A stretch of 64,000 bases of DNA, taken from assembly GCA_947591245.1 (NCBI GenBank), contig CANQCY010000004.1:32363-96362 (forward strand). The letters run 5' to 3'. The notes beneath the pieces are model-generated. The model was given only the letters and a program-made list of their open reading frames with translations. It was not told where the DNA came from and searched no databases. Source of the DNA: an uncultured Lachnospiraceae bacterium. GTDB taxonomy: Bacteria > Bacillota > Clostridia > Lachnospirales > Lachnospiraceae. This document shows, piece by piece, positions 35,521-46,071 of the stretch. Within the stretch, counting starts at the first letter, position 1, and each line of letters starts with the position of its first letter. The position numbers and the translations under genes are program-made.

Positions 35521-35934
35521 TTAAACTTTCCGTACGTTGACAGCCGCTTTCTTACCCTCATCCAGTTCAATACTCACATTGAGTTTTCCGCCCAGATTCG
35601 TTTTCATCGTACCAATATCCTCTTCGTCAAGCAGCACCTTATACTCCTGAGACGGTTCCAGCTCCAGCGTAAAGCTGATATCCTGCGCCGCCTCTACGTA
35701 AAACGACACCCCGCTGCCATCCGCTACAAAATTCGTCACCGTGCTTCCCGGTACGGATTCATACACAAACAGTCCGTTCTTTTCAAGCTTTGTGATTTCG
35801 TTAAAGGTCTTAACCTTATACAAATCCCCCTCATACTCAAAATCCGACTTCTTTGTCTTGGAATCCAGAAGATAATTGCCAAAACTAAGCGAACCATTAC
35901 TCTCCTTGCAAATCAATTGCTCTACAACACCCAT
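35521..35934 (-). CDS. Small beta-rich conserved protein (sometimes labelled endosialidase)
   Basis: 137 aa, starts MGVVEQLICKESNGSLSFGNYLL, 8 nt after GGAGG. It is acidic, beta-strand-rich, with no signal peptide or membrane helix. Close relatives are, from memory, common in Lachnospiraceae and carry the misleading name endosialidase; no catalytic residues of a sialidase (Asp boxes, Arg triad) are present. It is a single-gene unit: terminator right after it, and an 18-bp palindrome with a -10-like TATACT in front. Function unknown. Confidence 0.75.
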   Translation of the reverse strand: MGVVEQLICKESNGSLSFGNYLLDSKTKKSDFEYEGDLYKVKTFNEITKLEKNGLFVYESVPGSTVTNFVADGSGVSFYVEAAQDISFTLELEPSQEYKVLLDEEDIGTMKTNLGGKLNVSIELDEGKKAAVNVRKV

Positions 35935-35965
35935 GTCAGCATCCTCCTTAGTTTCTCTCTTGGGC

Positions 35966-35983
35966 ACTGTAAAATTTTACAGT
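35966..35983. promoter_or_regulatory. Perfect 18-bp palindrome, probable operator
   Basis: ACTGTAAAATTTTACAGT is a perfect dyad 32 nt upstream of the small conserved gene. It overlaps the last bases of a -10-like TATACT (35986-35981); a TTGAAC lies 19 nt further upstream. The position fits repressor binding over the core promoter. It does not match CIRCE, CtsR, LexA, cre or Fur boxes that I know. Confidence 0.6.
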
Positions 35984-36039
35984 ATATTAACCTCACCCGC
36001 TTCTAGTTCAATTATAACAAATAACATAATAATATGCCA

Positions 36040-38505
36040 TCATTTTTTTTCAATTTTTTGAATAAACGCCTTTTCATTTTTTATCGTGATCTTTACGCTG
36101 TCCCCGATCGAAACCTTTCCCGCAACGACCTCTTCCGCCAGCGCATCTTCGATCTGATTCTGTATCGCCCGGCGCAGCGGCCTTGCCCCGTAGTCCCTGT
36201 CAAAGCCTTTGTCCGCCACAAACTGCACAACGCTGCGTCCATACTGCACCGTCACGTCCATCTGCTCCTTGACGCGCTTTTTGAAAACATTCAGCATATT
36301 TTTTGCAATGTTGTAAATATTCTCTTTCGTCAGAACATGGAATACGATTATCTCATCAATTCGGTTGATAAATTCCGGCTTAAACACATGCTTTACTTCC
36401 TCCATCACGCCTTCCTTCATCCGTTTATGCTCCTGAGCCGCATCCTCCGTCTGCAAAAACCCGAGCGTCTTCGGGGAAATAATGCGGTTTGCCCCGGCGT
36501 TGGAAGTCATGATAATGATCGTATTTTTGAAATCCACCATCCTGCCGTGCGCGTCTGTCAGGCGTCCGTCCTCGAGAATCTGCAGGAGCATGTTGAACAC
36601 GTCGGGATGCGCTTTCTCAATCTCGTCAAAAAGCAGGACGCAATACGGCTTTCTCCGTATTTTCTCGCTGAGCTGACCTCCCTCCTCATAACCGACATAG
36701 CCCGGCGGGGAGCCAACCATCTTGGAGACGCTCTGCTTCTCCATATACTCCGACATATCCACGCGGATCATGTCCTTTTCCGAGCCGAACACCGCTTCTG
36801 CCAGCGCTTTGGAGAGTTCCGTTTTTCCCACGCCGGTAGGACCCAAAAACAGAAATGAGCCAATCGGCCTTTTCGGGTCTTTGAGGCCGACCCTTCCCCG
36901 TCTGACGGCGCGGGCAACCGCCTCAACCGCCTCATCCTGCCCCACCACGCGTTCATGCAGGATGCTTTCTAATTTTTTCAGCCGCTTTGTCTCATCCTTT
37001 TCCAGACGGCTGACCGGTATTTTCGTCCACTTCGCCACAACTTCGGCGATATGCCGTTCCGTCAGCACGGATTCTCTCTTTTTCTGCCTGTTCTGCCATT
37101 TCTTCTGCTCTTTCTCCAGCTCCTCTTTCGCGTTCTTTTCCTCGGCAAGAACTGAAAATACAAGCTCCATATCCCCTTTCACAAGGGCGGCTTCCTTTTC
37201 CTCCGCCAACTCCGTTATTTTGTCCTCAAGTTTTCCGAAAATCTGATCCTTTTTTACTACCTGTGAGAGACGCAGCTTTGCAGCCGCCTCATCCACGAGG
37301 TCGATCGCCTTATCCGGGAGATAACGGTCATTGACATAGCGGTCGGAAAGCTTCGCCGCCGCCTCGATTGCATCGTCGCTGATGCGGATGCCATGATAGG
37401 ATTCGTATCTCTCCCGAAGTCCTTTGAGCATGCTTACCGTCTGTACCACCGTCGGCTCTTCAATGACGATCTGCTGAAAACGCCGTTCCAATGCGGCGTC
37501 CCTCTCAATTCTCTTCCGGTACTCGTCGCGGGTTGTCGCACCGATCAGCTGTATTTCCCCACGCGAAAGGGAGGGCTTCAATATATTGGATGCATCAATC
37601 GCCCCCTCCGCACCGCCGGCGCCGATCACCGTATGAATCTCATCAATAAACAAAATAACATTTCCGGACGCCGTTGCCTCTCTTACCGCGCGCTTGATCC
37701 GCTCCTCAAATTCACCACGGTACTTTGAGCCGGCGACCATACCGGACAGATCAAGAGAAAGAATTTTCTTGTCGGTCATGCTTTCGGGAACCTGTTTTTC
37801 CGCAATCCGAATTGCGAGGCCCTCTGCGACCGCCGTCTTTCCGACTCCCGGCTCCCCGACCAGACACGGATTATTTTTCGTGCGTCGGCTGAGTATCTCG
37901 ATCACGCTCTCAATCTCCATATCCCTGTCAAAAACGGGATCCAGCTTCCCCTCTTTGGCGTACTCCACCAGATTCCTCGAATACTGGTCAAGCACCGGGG
38001 TATCCGTTTTCCCCTTTCGGTTCGCATGCCTGCTGTTCGCAAACTCGGATTTTGCCGCATTTAAATCCGCCCCGATCGTCAATATAGCGTCCACATACAT
38101 TTTTTGAATATTTGCCCGCAAGGACTCAAGGATCAAACCCGCCCCCGTATCCCTCGCTTTCAGCATCGCAAGGAGCAAATGCTCTGTCCCCACTCCGGCG
38201 TCCTCATTCTTTTGTGCGATCTGCTCCGCCGATGCAACGATTTCCTCCATCCTTGGCGTGATATCGCAGTCCTCATGATTGAATTTTTCGATCACGCCGC
38301 CCGGACTCATTTCCTCCAGCGCCGCCAATATATCAGCTTTCTTAATATGGTTTTCCCGTAAAATCCGCGAAGCCGTACCGCTGACCGCAGACACCCCATA
38401 CAAAAGATGCTCCGTTCCTATCGCGGTCGTCCCCAGTCTCGCCGCAATCTCGCCCGCCTTGCTGATTGCCCTCTCTGCACTTGCCGTAAAATCCTTCCTT
38501 AACAT
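36040..38505 (-). CDS. clpC: ClpC AAA+ protein unfoldase
   Basis: 821-aa Hsp100 ATPase that feeds proteins to ClpP. N-terminal Clp_N double repeat (about 1-145), AAA module 1 with [15 protein letters not shown], a short middle domain ([26 protein letters not shown]), AAA module 2 with [15 protein letters not shown], and C-terminal D2-small domain ([23 protein letters not shown]). The ClpP-binding loop is not obvious by eye. ATG at 38505 follows AAAGGAA; a GTG just before it is possible. It lacks the usual ctsR-mcsA-mcsB partners, and no CtsR operator was seen upstream. Confidence 0.95.
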   Translation of the reverse strand: MLRKDFTASAERAISKAGEIAARLGTTAIGTEHLLYGVSAVSGTASRILRENHIKKADILAALEEMSPGGVIEKFNHEDCDITPRMEEIVASAEQIAQKNEDAGVGTEHLLLAMLKARDTGAGLILESLRANIQKMYVDAILTIGADLNAAKSEFANSRHANRKGKTDTPVLDQYSRNLVEYAKEGKLDPVFDRDMEIESVIEILSRRTKNNPCLVGEPGVGKTAVAEGLAIRIAEKQVPESMTDKKILSLDLSGMVAGSKYRGEFEERIKRAVREATASGNVILFIDEIHTVIGAGGAEGAIDASNILKPSLSRGEIQLIGATTRDEYRKRIERDAALERRFQQIVIEEPTVVQTVSMLKGLRERYESYHGIRISDDAIEAAAKLSDRYVNDRYLPDKAIDLVDEAAAKLRLSQVVKKDQIFGKLEDKITELAEEKEAALVKGDMELVFSVLAEEKNAKEELEKEQKKWQNRQKKRESVLTERHIAEVVAKWTKIPVSRLEKDETKRLKKLESILHERVVGQDEAVEAVARAVRRGRVGLKDPKRPIGSFLFLGPTGVGKTELSKALAEAVFGSEKDMIRVDMSEYMEKQSVSKMVGSPPGYVGYEEGGQLSEKIRRKPYCVLLFDEIEKAHPDVFNMLLQILEDGRLTDAHGRMVDFKNTIIIMTSNAGANRIISPKTLGFLQTEDAAQEHKRMKEGVMEEVKHVFKPEFINRIDEIIVFHVLTKENIYNIAKNMLNVFKKRVKEQMDVTVQYGRSVVQFVADKGFDRDYGARPLRRAIQNQIEDALAEEVVAGKVSIGDSVKITIKNEKAFIQKIEKK

Positions 38506-38522
38506 CACAATTCCTTTCCTAT

Positions 38523-39809
38523 CTAAAAGTCCAAATCATCCAGTTCGCGTTTACCCTTTCCCACTTTTCTTCTCAAAACCATGTTGAGAATAATGATAAG
38601 CAGCGCCAGCACAATCACCATCAGTCCAATGATCGCCGCATAGAGCCATGCGTTTGGAATCGCTTCCGCTTTTTCCGCCACATTGCCGCCCTGATTCACT
38701 TTCCGCACCATCGTTCCGGTATAGCGCTGAAGCGTCTTTTCCTGCCTGTCGTACTGATAGAGCGTCGGCTCGCCCCCCGCCCCCTTCAGGTACATAAGAA
38801 GGTAATTGTTTTCCAAATCATTTTCCATCGTATAAGCGGGCACGCTCCTGCCTTCCAGATCAACGCTTGTTTTTACATAACCGGACGGAAGAACGTCTTT
38901 ATCCTCCACGTCCACCACCTGAAACTGATACTGGTTTTGTATATAAATCGACCCGTCCTTTTCATACACAGAAAAAGTAATGTCCGACGCGCCTTTTTCC
39001 AGCTGCTCCCGCACCCGGGTTTCATCCTCCGTCTCTTTGACGACCGTCAGCTTATATACGCGCTTCGCACCCGATTCCGCCAGAACCTCCACTTTCACAC
39101 GGTTTTCTCCGGGCACAAGCTCCGTATTATTTTTCAGCCGCACTCTCTCCGTGCGGTCGCTCGCCGTATAACTAAAATACAGCACATCGGTACTGCTGTC
39201 AACCTTTACCGTGTACTCCAGCACATCCGGACTAAACTCCGGCGTCATTGAAATACAGTCAAAGGACAATTTTTTCAGCGTGTTTACCGTGCTGAGCGGC
39301 GTTGGCGTCGGCACATTAATTTCCGCCTCTCCCGCGTCGTCGGGAAGAACCCGCACCGTCAGCATATTGGATGATATGGAAAAATTCTCCCCATCGGCGT
39401 TCGTAATGTTCATGGAACCGCCAAGGTCAAATTTTGAATCGCCCGCCTCAAGCGCCTTAAACTGAAGCGAAAATGTCCGCCGTTTTACCTCGTCGTCATT
39501 TCCGACGGAAGAAATGCGGATCGCGCCGTCGCCTCCGCGCGCCTTGCTTCCTCCTCTTACGAACTGAAACATGTTCGCATCGTACAATATGTCCATCTCG
39601 ACGTCGCAAAACTTCTTTTCCGAACTGACATTGCACACGACATAGAAATATTCCCCTTTGACTACTTCCTCCGGCTGTACCGAAAGCTGTACTTTCGCGC
39701 TCGCAGCTTCTGCGCGGACAGCGGGCTGGCATGCCGTCCGCGCGCATGACAGCACGAATGCCAGTATGATCATCAATGCTGCCAGCGGCTTTTTCCTGAT
39801 CCGAATCAT
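38523..39809 (-). CDS. Surface protein with cohesin-like and cadherin-like beta-sandwich domains
   Basis: 428 aa. Signal peptide (PLAALMIILAFVLSCARTA, cleavage near 36). Residues 40-155 are a beta-sandwich like cohesin (VQLSVQPEEVVKGEYFYVVCNVSSEKKFCDVEMDILYD). Residues 175-265 fit the cadherin-like beta-sandwich family (LKKLSFDCISMTPEFSPDVLEYTVKV...RVYKLTVVKE). A C-terminal membrane helix (WLYAAIIGLMVIVLALLIIIL) and a basic/acidic tail anchor it in the cell membrane. Function unknown; adhesion or wall sensing is plausible. AGGAGGAGG precedes the ATG. It lies between the glucosaminidase gene and clpC, 17 nt before clpC. Confidence 0.8.
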   Translation of the reverse strand: MIRIRKKPLAALMIILAFVLSCARTACQPAVRAEAASAKVQLSVQPEEVVKGEYFYVVCNVSSEKKFCDVEMDILYDANMFQFVRGGSKARGGDGAIRISSVGNDDEVKRRTFSLQFKALEAGDSKFDLGGSMNITNADGENFSISSNMLTVRVLPDDAGEAEINVPTPTPLSTVNTLKKLSFDCISMTPEFSPDVLEYTVKVDSSTDVLYFSYTASDRTERVRLKNNTELVPGENRVKVEVLAESGAKRVYKLTVVKETEDETRVREQLEKGASDITFSVYEKDGSIYIQNQYQFQVVDVEDKDVLPSGYVKTSVDLEGRSVPAYTMENDLENNYLLMYLKGAGGEPTLYQYDRQEKTLQRYTGTMVRKVNQGGNVAEKAEAIPNAWLYAAIIGLMVIVLALLIIILNMVLRRKVGKGKRELDDLDF

Positions 39810-39855
39810 AACCTCCTCCTCTCATCAAACGTACTGTTATAAATAGATTAACATG

Positions 39856-41769
39856 CTATTGCGGCACGGGGCAGTTCGCTTCCGGCATATTCTCATAAAC
39901 CGGTATCGAGAACACGAGCGGAACCGAATCGAGCATGCCGTTATAAGCATTTTTAGTTTTTAACGCCTCTGAATTGGCCGCCTCCACATTCGTCATATAC
40001 TGATGGTTATACGTATTAACCGCCGTAACGTTAAATTTCTGCAAATATCCGGTATTCTGTCCCCGGTTAATATAATTGCTGCCAATATACATGGCGCCGC
40101 CTACGATCGAGCGGTATCGGTTATTCCACGGCCGGAGGAATGTATCCCCGCGGCTCGCCCACGCCAGTCCGTTGAGCACCGGCGTTGCTCCGCTTGTCGC
40201 ACCGATATTATAGAAATTGAAAATGCCGGGATAACTTTCAACCGTTCCGGTCACCGCGCTGCTCGTCGTCGTGGCGCCGGTTACCACCTCCTGCTTTGAA
40301 CGCGAGGCCAAATGGTATGGGCTCACGCCGGACGTTTTCGCCGCCTCTTCAAATGCCGCCGCATAGGAAATCTCTTTTTGCGCGCCTGTCACATCATCTA
40401 TATAAGTAAACTTCGCATCGCTAAACGGCGTATTTTTTAAAATAACATTAATTCCATCAATCGTCTGATACTGGGACTGGTATTCCAACAGCTCAAACTG
40501 GAAAATTCCCTGCTCTGTCAGGAAGTTTCTCGGATCCATGTAATACATGATAGCTTGCTTCGAAGCGGCAACCCATGTGCTGCCGTCAAACACCTTCCAC
40601 TTGCCCGACGCCGCATCATATGCGCCGCTCTCCATGGATTTCCATGCCGCAGACTTGGAATTGGAAATCAGGTTCACTCCCAGCTTCGATTCTCCCTGCA
40701 CTGCGCTGTTCCAGTCCAATCCCGTCTTATATGCCTGAAACTGCCAGTACGGATATGTCATGTGAAGCGCGCGGAGATATGTCTTGTAAGAATCCGGAAA
40801 GCCCTGTCTGGTCATTTCCTCTTCAAACTGCTTCTCAGTCAGCGCCGTCACAGCAACCTTTTTCTGAATGCGCCGTTTCGCAAGCTTAATATACTTCGCC
40901 CGTACATATCCTTTATATGTTTTTCCGTAATACTGGAAAGAAATGCGGTACCACGCCTTTTTCTTTACTGTTCTCGTCTTTATGATCTCCACATACTGTT
41001 TTTTCGCCAGTACAAGCGCCTGTCCGTTGACCTTATAGTACCCCTGATCATTTCCCGGGCGTTTCCTAACCCGAAGCGCGGTCTTTACGCCCGTCACGAC
41101 AGCGCCCGCCGGTTTGCTCAGAACGAGTTTCAATTCCGTGCTCTTTACATACCCCTTACGCGTCTTTTTATTATACTTAAATTGCACCTTGAACCATTTC
41201 GTACTGCCCTTGATCTTTTCCCCTAATATTTTAACACTTTTCCCCTTATTTAAAACAACATTTTTCTTTTTCACCAGAAGCGGCGTCCCGGATGCGTTTT
41301 TCCGGATCTTTACCTTTGTCTTCGTCCGCGCCGGCACACTGATTTTTTTGTATGTCGTTTTCGTCCGGTATACCTTGACCTTTTGCGGCTGCGGCATTTC
41401 TGTCGGAGCCGGCGCAGATGGAACCGGTTCTGTCTGAGGGTTGGCGGTTTCGGCGGGCGTTTGCCCTCCCAGCTGAATATACTTGGACGAAACATACCCC
41501 TCCTGTCCGTTATAGCTGATGCGGTACCACGCCACTCCATTTACATCCGTCCCTGCCGCGGTATCCAGAACCGTGACCTGCGCCTGATCCGGAATCACCT
41601 GTATGACCGGGTTCGCCGTACCCACCCCGCTTCTCATATTCAGATTGACCCCATCCGACGCAACGGTCGCCGCCTGATCGGCAAGCGCCCATTTTGTATT
41701 CGGGGCGCACAATACAACGCCGCACAATACCATAGCCAAAAATGTCCAAATAAATGCGTTCCGCTTCAT
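39856..41769 (-). CDS. Secreted SH3-domain cell-wall glucosaminidase
   Basis: 637 aa with a signal peptide ending near ALA (28-30). Three SH3-like repeats follow: about 34-98, 148-215 and 222-295, the last two rich in Lys. The C-terminal ~300 residues resemble endo-beta-N-acetylglucosaminidases of the LytD/GH73 type (YLRALHMTYPYWQFQAYKTGLDW, YYMDPRNFLTEQGIFQFELLEYQSQYQT, YHLASRSKQEVV, PGIFNFYNIGAT, GAMYIGSNYINRGQNTGYLQKFNV). It is expected to trim peptidoglycan during growth. Its ATG overlaps the stop of the methyltransferase gene (ATGA), so translation is coupled in an addB-addA-methyltransferase-glucosaminidase run. Confidence 0.85.
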   Translation of the reverse strand: MKRNAFIWTFLAMVLCGVVLCAPNTKWALADQAATVASDGVNLNMRSGVGTANPVIQVIPDQAQVTVLDTAAGTDVNGVAWYRISYNGQEGYVSSKYIQLGGQTPAETANPQTEPVPSAPAPTEMPQPQKVKVYRTKTTYKKISVPARTKTKVKIRKNASGTPLLVKKKNVVLNKGKSVKILGEKIKGSTKWFKVQFKYNKKTRKGYVKSTELKLVLSKPAGAVVTGVKTALRVRKRPGNDQGYYKVNGQALVLAKKQYVEIIKTRTVKKKAWYRISFQYYGKTYKGYVRAKYIKLAKRRIQKKVAVTALTEKQFEEEMTRQGFPDSYKTYLRALHMTYPYWQFQAYKTGLDWNSAVQGESKLGVNLISNSKSAAWKSMESGAYDAASGKWKVFDGSTWVAASKQAIMYYMDPRNFLTEQGIFQFELLEYQSQYQTIDGINVILKNTPFSDAKFTYIDDVTGAQKEISYAAAFEEAAKTSGVSPYHLASRSKQEVVTGATTTSSAVTGTVESYPGIFNFYNIGATSGATPVLNGLAWASRGDTFLRPWNNRYRSIVGGAMYIGSNYINRGQNTGYLQKFNVTAVNTYNHQYMTNVEAANSEALKTKNAYNGMLDSVPLVFSIPVYENMPEANCPVPQ

Positions 41770-42518
41770 ATTCCTTGTCCTTCCTTTCCTGCAACAAAAT
41801 AAATTCGCTCTTCTTCCGCCCCCGGCTCCTTTTCCAGCCCCCCGCCGTAACAGGCATGGAGCGTCATCCCCGCCTCTCGGAGAAGCTGATAGATCTGATT
41901 CCGGGAATACATCCGCTGGCTGTGGTACTCTTCATGCCTTTCATAAAGTCCCGGCTCTTCCCGGCAGATAAACATCGTCAGCAGATATTCATTGATCTTT
42001 TTCTCCCTGTCATAAGCGTTTTCCCATACGACGGCATACCCATCGCCTTCCTGAAAGCGTACGCTGTCGCCCAAAATATGTTCGTAACAATATTCCGTCT
42101 TTACATCAAAGATAAAAATCCCTCCGTCTGCAAGATTTTTGCAGACGCACTCAAATGTAGCAAGCAGATCCTCTTCACGGATCTGGTAATTGATCGTGTC
42201 GCATATGCACAGCACCACGTCCGCCGGTTTATGCAATGCAAAATCCGCCATATCCTGATTCAGATACAAAATCTTCCGGTTTCCTTTTTTTTGCTCCGCA
42301 CGAGCGAGCATGTCCGGCGAAAGGTCGATCCCCGTCACCTCGTATCCCGCATTCGCAAATCGGGCCGCCATCTCGCCGGTTCCGCATCCGATCTCGCAAA
42401 CGTGCCCTCCATCCTTTCCAAGCCGCTTCAGGCATCCATGCAGATCATCAAACCACTTGCCATATGGTATTTCGGACATAACCGAATCATATATGACAGC
42501 AAATTCTTCATACATCAT
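41766..42518 (-). CDS. Class I SAM-dependent methyltransferase
   Basis: 250 aa. Motif I VCEIGCGTGEMAARFANAG binds SAM, motif II GIDLSPDML, and motif IV region LCICDTINYQ is consistent with a small-molecule methyltransferase. Substrate unknown. SD GAGGTGA lies 8 nt before the ATG at 42518; a second ATG follows at once. It begins 13 nt after the addA stop and its own stop overlaps the glucosaminidase start. Confidence 0.85.
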   Translation of the reverse strand: MMYEEFAVIYDSVMSEIPYGKWFDDLHGCLKRLGKDGGHVCEIGCGTGEMAARFANAGYEVTGIDLSPDMLARAEQKKGNRKILYLNQDMADFALHKPADVVLCICDTINYQIREEDLLATFECVCKNLADGGIFIFDVKTEYCYEHILGDSVRFQEGDGYAVVWENAYDREKKINEYLLTMFICREEPGLYERHEEYHSQRMYSRNQIYQLLREAGMTLHACYGGGLEKEPGAEEERIYFVAGKEGQGI

Positions 42519-42531
42519 TTTGTAAATCACC

Positions 42532-45500
42532 TCATACTTCAATGGCTTTATTTAAAGAAAACGAATATAATATTCTCTTTATCACTTTCTTTCCGGTAAT
42601 GCTCTCCAAGGCGCGGGCGTACAGCTGGATCTGTTCCCGGTAACGCAGGACAAGCGCCTGTTCCCCGCCTTGTTCAAGATGGTCTGTCTTATAATCCACC
42701 AGTACGATCCCGTCCTGCGTCTCAAAAAACGCATCGATAATTCCCTGAACCAGCACGGTATCGTCACTATCCGCCTCCGGCAGGACTTCCCTGGCGCGCA
42801 CGCCGATGACAAACGGCTGCTCCCTGTACAGCGCGCCGTTTTCCTTAGCCTCCCGCATTTGGATTCCATACGGAGATTTTAAAAATTTAATAATTTTTTC
42901 CGCATGAATGAAACAAAGATTCTCACAACGCACTTTACCTGATTCTACCATATTCTGCAGTTCAATTTCTACCTCTTTTTCCGAAGAAATATTAGAAAAA
43001 TCAAGCCCCGCCATCACCTGATGCCAAACTGTACCATATCCGGCGCCCGCCACAGCGGGATCCGGTTCGGCCTCTCCCCTTGCAAATTTAGGTATCGGAG
43101 GCTGATTGTCCATATCGTCCGCACCCAGCAAAGAAAATCCTTCTTCCTCTCGCTCTTCCATCGACCGCCTCTTGATCTCCGAAACAGTCAGCTTCGTCGG
43201 CAGCTCCCGCGCCTCTTCTTTCCCTCGCCGCTCCATAAAAGACAGCATGTCCTGTGTTTTTTTATCATAAACCAGATTTGTGTCACAATTGTTAAGCATT
43301 ACCGTATCAATCACAATATCCGCCTGGCGTTTTATTTCCCGCCGCTCTATCTCTTCCCGCAAAATCCAATGTACTGAAAAAAGCGGATTGTCCTGAATGG
43401 CGGGAAGGATCCAGTCAAAATAACGTTTTCCCCGAATCATCTGAAAATAGCCGGTCGCGCGGGGCGCTTTGCCAGCGGGCACAGCTCCGGTCATGACAAG
43501 CTTTTCCTTCGCCCTCGTCATCGCCACATAAAGCACTCGGAGCTCCTCTCCCAGATCCTCCATCTGATTCATCCGGGACAGCGACCGGAAAAACGTATTA
43601 TTGACCGATATCCCGCGCTCATTGTCGATCACCCGGGAGGCGATGCCGACAGACGGATTCACGACAAGAAATGGCTTTTTGGCGTCCCCCTGAAGCCCTT
43701 TTCCCATTCCGGCAAGAATGCATACCGGAAATTCAAGCCCTTTACTTTTATGTATTGTCATAATCTTCACAACGCCGTCCCCGCTGCCCGGCATATTTGC
43801 CTCTCCCATATCCTCTTCCCGCTTTTTGATTCCGCTTATATACCTCACAAACTGATACAGCCCCCGGTAAGATGTGCTGTCAAATTCTCTGGCAAGCTCC
43901 ATAAGCATTTCCAGATTTGCCTTACGCTGTCCGCCGTTTTTCATTGCCATCAAAATATAATCAATATGCGTTTTGTCATAAATATTTTCGATCATATCCG
44001 CAACGGTCGCATACGTCATCTTCTCCCTGAATCCATTTATCAGATCTAAAAATGACGCAGCCTTCCGACACAGCTCCTCATGCCCGGAAGGTTCCATATC
44101 TGCAAATAGAATCAGCGATTCATAAAAGTCCTTCTTCTTTTCCTTCCCGCGTATTATGACCAGTTCATCCTCCGTAAATCCGCCGATCGGGCTTCTCATC
44201 ACAGCCACGAGGGGAATATCCTGTCTCGGGTTATCGATCACCTCAAACAAGCTGGTCATAATCGTTATTTCACGGGCGCCGAAAAAACCTTTCGCATGCT
44301 CCATATGTACCGGAATCCCCTCGGACGCCAGCACATCGTAAATCTGCTGTCCAAACGCCTTCGTACTTCTTGCCAATATGGCAATATCGCCGTACTGCGC
44401 CCTTCGATACCCTCCCCCGTCGAAAACATACAGCGGATTTTCCTCCCCCGTATACTCCTTAATGATTTCAGCGATAATCCTTCCCTCTCCGCTGCCGTCG
44501 TCACTCCCATCTAAAACATAAACATCAACGGTTTTTGCTGCGTTGGCGTTTGTCTCCGGAAACTCCGCCCCCGGTCTCAGTCTCGCCGCCTCGTCATACT
44601 CGACGCCGCCCAGCTCGCGGTGCATTATTTTTTCAAACACGGCGTTTGCCGCTTCCAGCACGATCTCCCTGCTCCTGAAATTGCTGCTTAAATGGATCAG
44701 GCGATTTTGGCCGCTATCATCTGTGCCGTAATGATTCAGCTTCTCCAGAAACAAATCCGGACACGCCATGCGAAAACGGTATATGCTCTGCTTAATGTCG
44801 CCTACCATAAACCGGTTATTTTCCGCGGCGACACTGCCAAGAAGCATCTCCTGTACAAGATTGCTGTCCTGATACTCGTCAATCATAATTTCCGCAAACT
44901 GCTCCGACAGCTCCCGTGCGGCGTCGGTGCGGCATATATTCCCATCCTCATCCGGTTCGGTCAAAATCTCCATCGCCATCTGTTCAAGGTCATTATAATC
45001 CGCGAGCCCCTTTTCATTCTTTTTCTCCCGGTACCTCTCCATAAATTCGATCGTCAGATCGACAAACACCGTAATAATGCCGCTCATCTTCTTTAACTGC
45101 TCGATCTGCCCGTCGAACGGACGGTCAAATAACTCCCCCCGAAAAGAAGTAAACGCGCTTTTCACGGCGTCCCTCATTTTTTTCACCATATCCCGTTTCT
45201 CTTCATCCTCATCGGGATATTTTTTGCCGGGAAGCCTTTTAAACTGAAACAGTCCCACCTGTCTGCCCATTTCTTCAAAATCATCTGTCCGGGCGATCTG
45301 CTCAAAAACCGTCAGTTCGTCAAACAACAGCTGCCGGTATCCGGGCGGGCCGCCCGGCGCGTCACAGATTGCAATCATGCTCCGGTACTCCCCGCATATG
45401 CCCTCCAGAAAACATCCCGCATATTCCATATTTTTCCGTATAAATTCAGAATGCTTCAATTCGTCCGCCGTCTGCATCCCGGCAAACGCCTTCATCCGCT

Positions 45501-46071
45501 CAAGGAATTGAAGCGGAAACGGGTCACTGACCGCCTTTTCATACAAAGACAGCACGATCGCCTCAATCTCTGCATCGCTTTTCACAAAACGGCTCATGGA
45601 CGCCATATACAAAAACGATTCCTCCCCCTCCTCGTACTTGTCCTCAAGGAGTTCCTCAAGAGCGTCCGATTTGACCATGCCGAGCTCATTGTCCGTACCT
45701 ATCCTGTAAGCCGGATCCACTCCCGTCCGGTGAAAATAGTTTTGTATGACATAGCCGCAGAAACTATGTATCGTAGAAATCTGCGCCGAAGGGACAAGCA
45801 TAACCTGCCGCTGCAGATGCTCATTATCCGGCTCCGCTTCCAGCGCCCGCTCCAGCGCCGCCTGCAGCCGCTCCTTCATCTGGGCGGCGGCAGCTTTCGT
45901 AAATGTCACGATCAGAAACTCATCCACATTGACCGGATTTTGTTTGTCCTTGATGCGGGACAGGATGCGTTCGATCAAAACCGCTGTCTTTCCGGAACCC
46001 GCCGCCGCCGAAACCAGAATATTACAGTTTCGCAAATCAATTACCTGTTTCTGCTCCTTCGTCCACTTCAT
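42532..46071 (-). CDS. addA: ATP-dependent helicase-nuclease subunit AddA
   Basis: 1179 aa. Processes double-strand DNA ends for recombination with AddB. UvrD-type helicase motifs: SAAAGSGKTAVLIERIL (I), IMIDEYQDSN (II), FMVGDIKQSIYRFRMA (III), TIHKSKGLEFPVCIL (V), LRVLYVAMTRAKEKL (VI). C-terminal RecB-type nuclease with VQGIIDAFFETQDGIVLVDYKTDHL. The start at 46071 follows GGGAGG; its ATG overlaps the addB stop by 4 nt. Confidence 0.96.
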   Translation of the reverse strand: MKWTKEQKQVIDLRNCNILVSAAAGSGKTAVLIERILSRIKDKQNPVNVDEFLIVTFTKAAAAQMKERLQAALERALEAEPDNEHLQRQVMLVPSAQISTIHSFCGYVIQNYFHRTGVDPAYRIGTDNELGMVKSDALEELLEDKYEEGEESFLYMASMSRFVKSDAEIEAIVLSLYEKAVSDPFPLQFLERMKAFAGMQTADELKHSEFIRKNMEYAGCFLEGICGEYRSMIAICDAPGGPPGYRQLLFDELTVFEQIARTDDFEEMGRQVGLFQFKRLPGKKYPDEDEEKRDMVKKMRDAVKSAFTSFRGELFDRPFDGQIEQLKKMSGIITVFVDLTIEFMERYREKKNEKGLADYNDLEQMAMEILTEPDEDGNICRTDAARELSEQFAEIMIDEYQDSNLVQEMLLGSVAAENNRFMVGDIKQSIYRFRMACPDLFLEKLNHYGTDDSGQNRLIHLSSNFRSREIVLEAANAVFEKIMHRELGGVEYDEAARLRPGAEFPETNANAAKTVDVYVLDGSDDGSGEGRIIAEIIKEYTGEENPLYVFDGGGYRRAQYGDIAILARSTKAFGQQIYDVLASEGIPVHMEHAKGFFGAREITIMTSLFEVIDNPRQDIPLVAVMRSPIGGFTEDELVIIRGKEKKKDFYESLILFADMEPSGHEELCRKAASFLDLINGFREKMTYATVADMIENIYDKTHIDYILMAMKNGGQRKANLEMLMELAREFDSTSYRGLYQFVRYISGIKKREEDMGEANMPGSGDGVVKIMTIHKSKGLEFPVCILAGMGKGLQGDAKKPFLVVNPSVGIASRVIDNERGISVNNTFFRSLSRMNQMEDLGEELRVLYVAMTRAKEKLVMTGAVPAGKAPRATGYFQMIRGKRYFDWILPAIQDNPLFSVHWILREEIERREIKRQADIVIDTVMLNNCDTNLVYDKKTQDMLSFMERRGKEEARELPTKLTVSEIKRRSMEEREEEGFSLLGADDMDNQPPIPKFARGEAEPDPAVAGAGYGTVWHQVMAGLDFSNISSEKEVEIELQNMVESGKVRCENLCFIHAEKIIKFLKSPYGIQMREAKENGALYREQPFVIGVRAREVLPEADSDDTVLVQGIIDAFFETQDGIVLVDYKTDHLEQGGEQALVLRYREQIQLYARALESITGKKVIKRILYSFSLNKAIEV

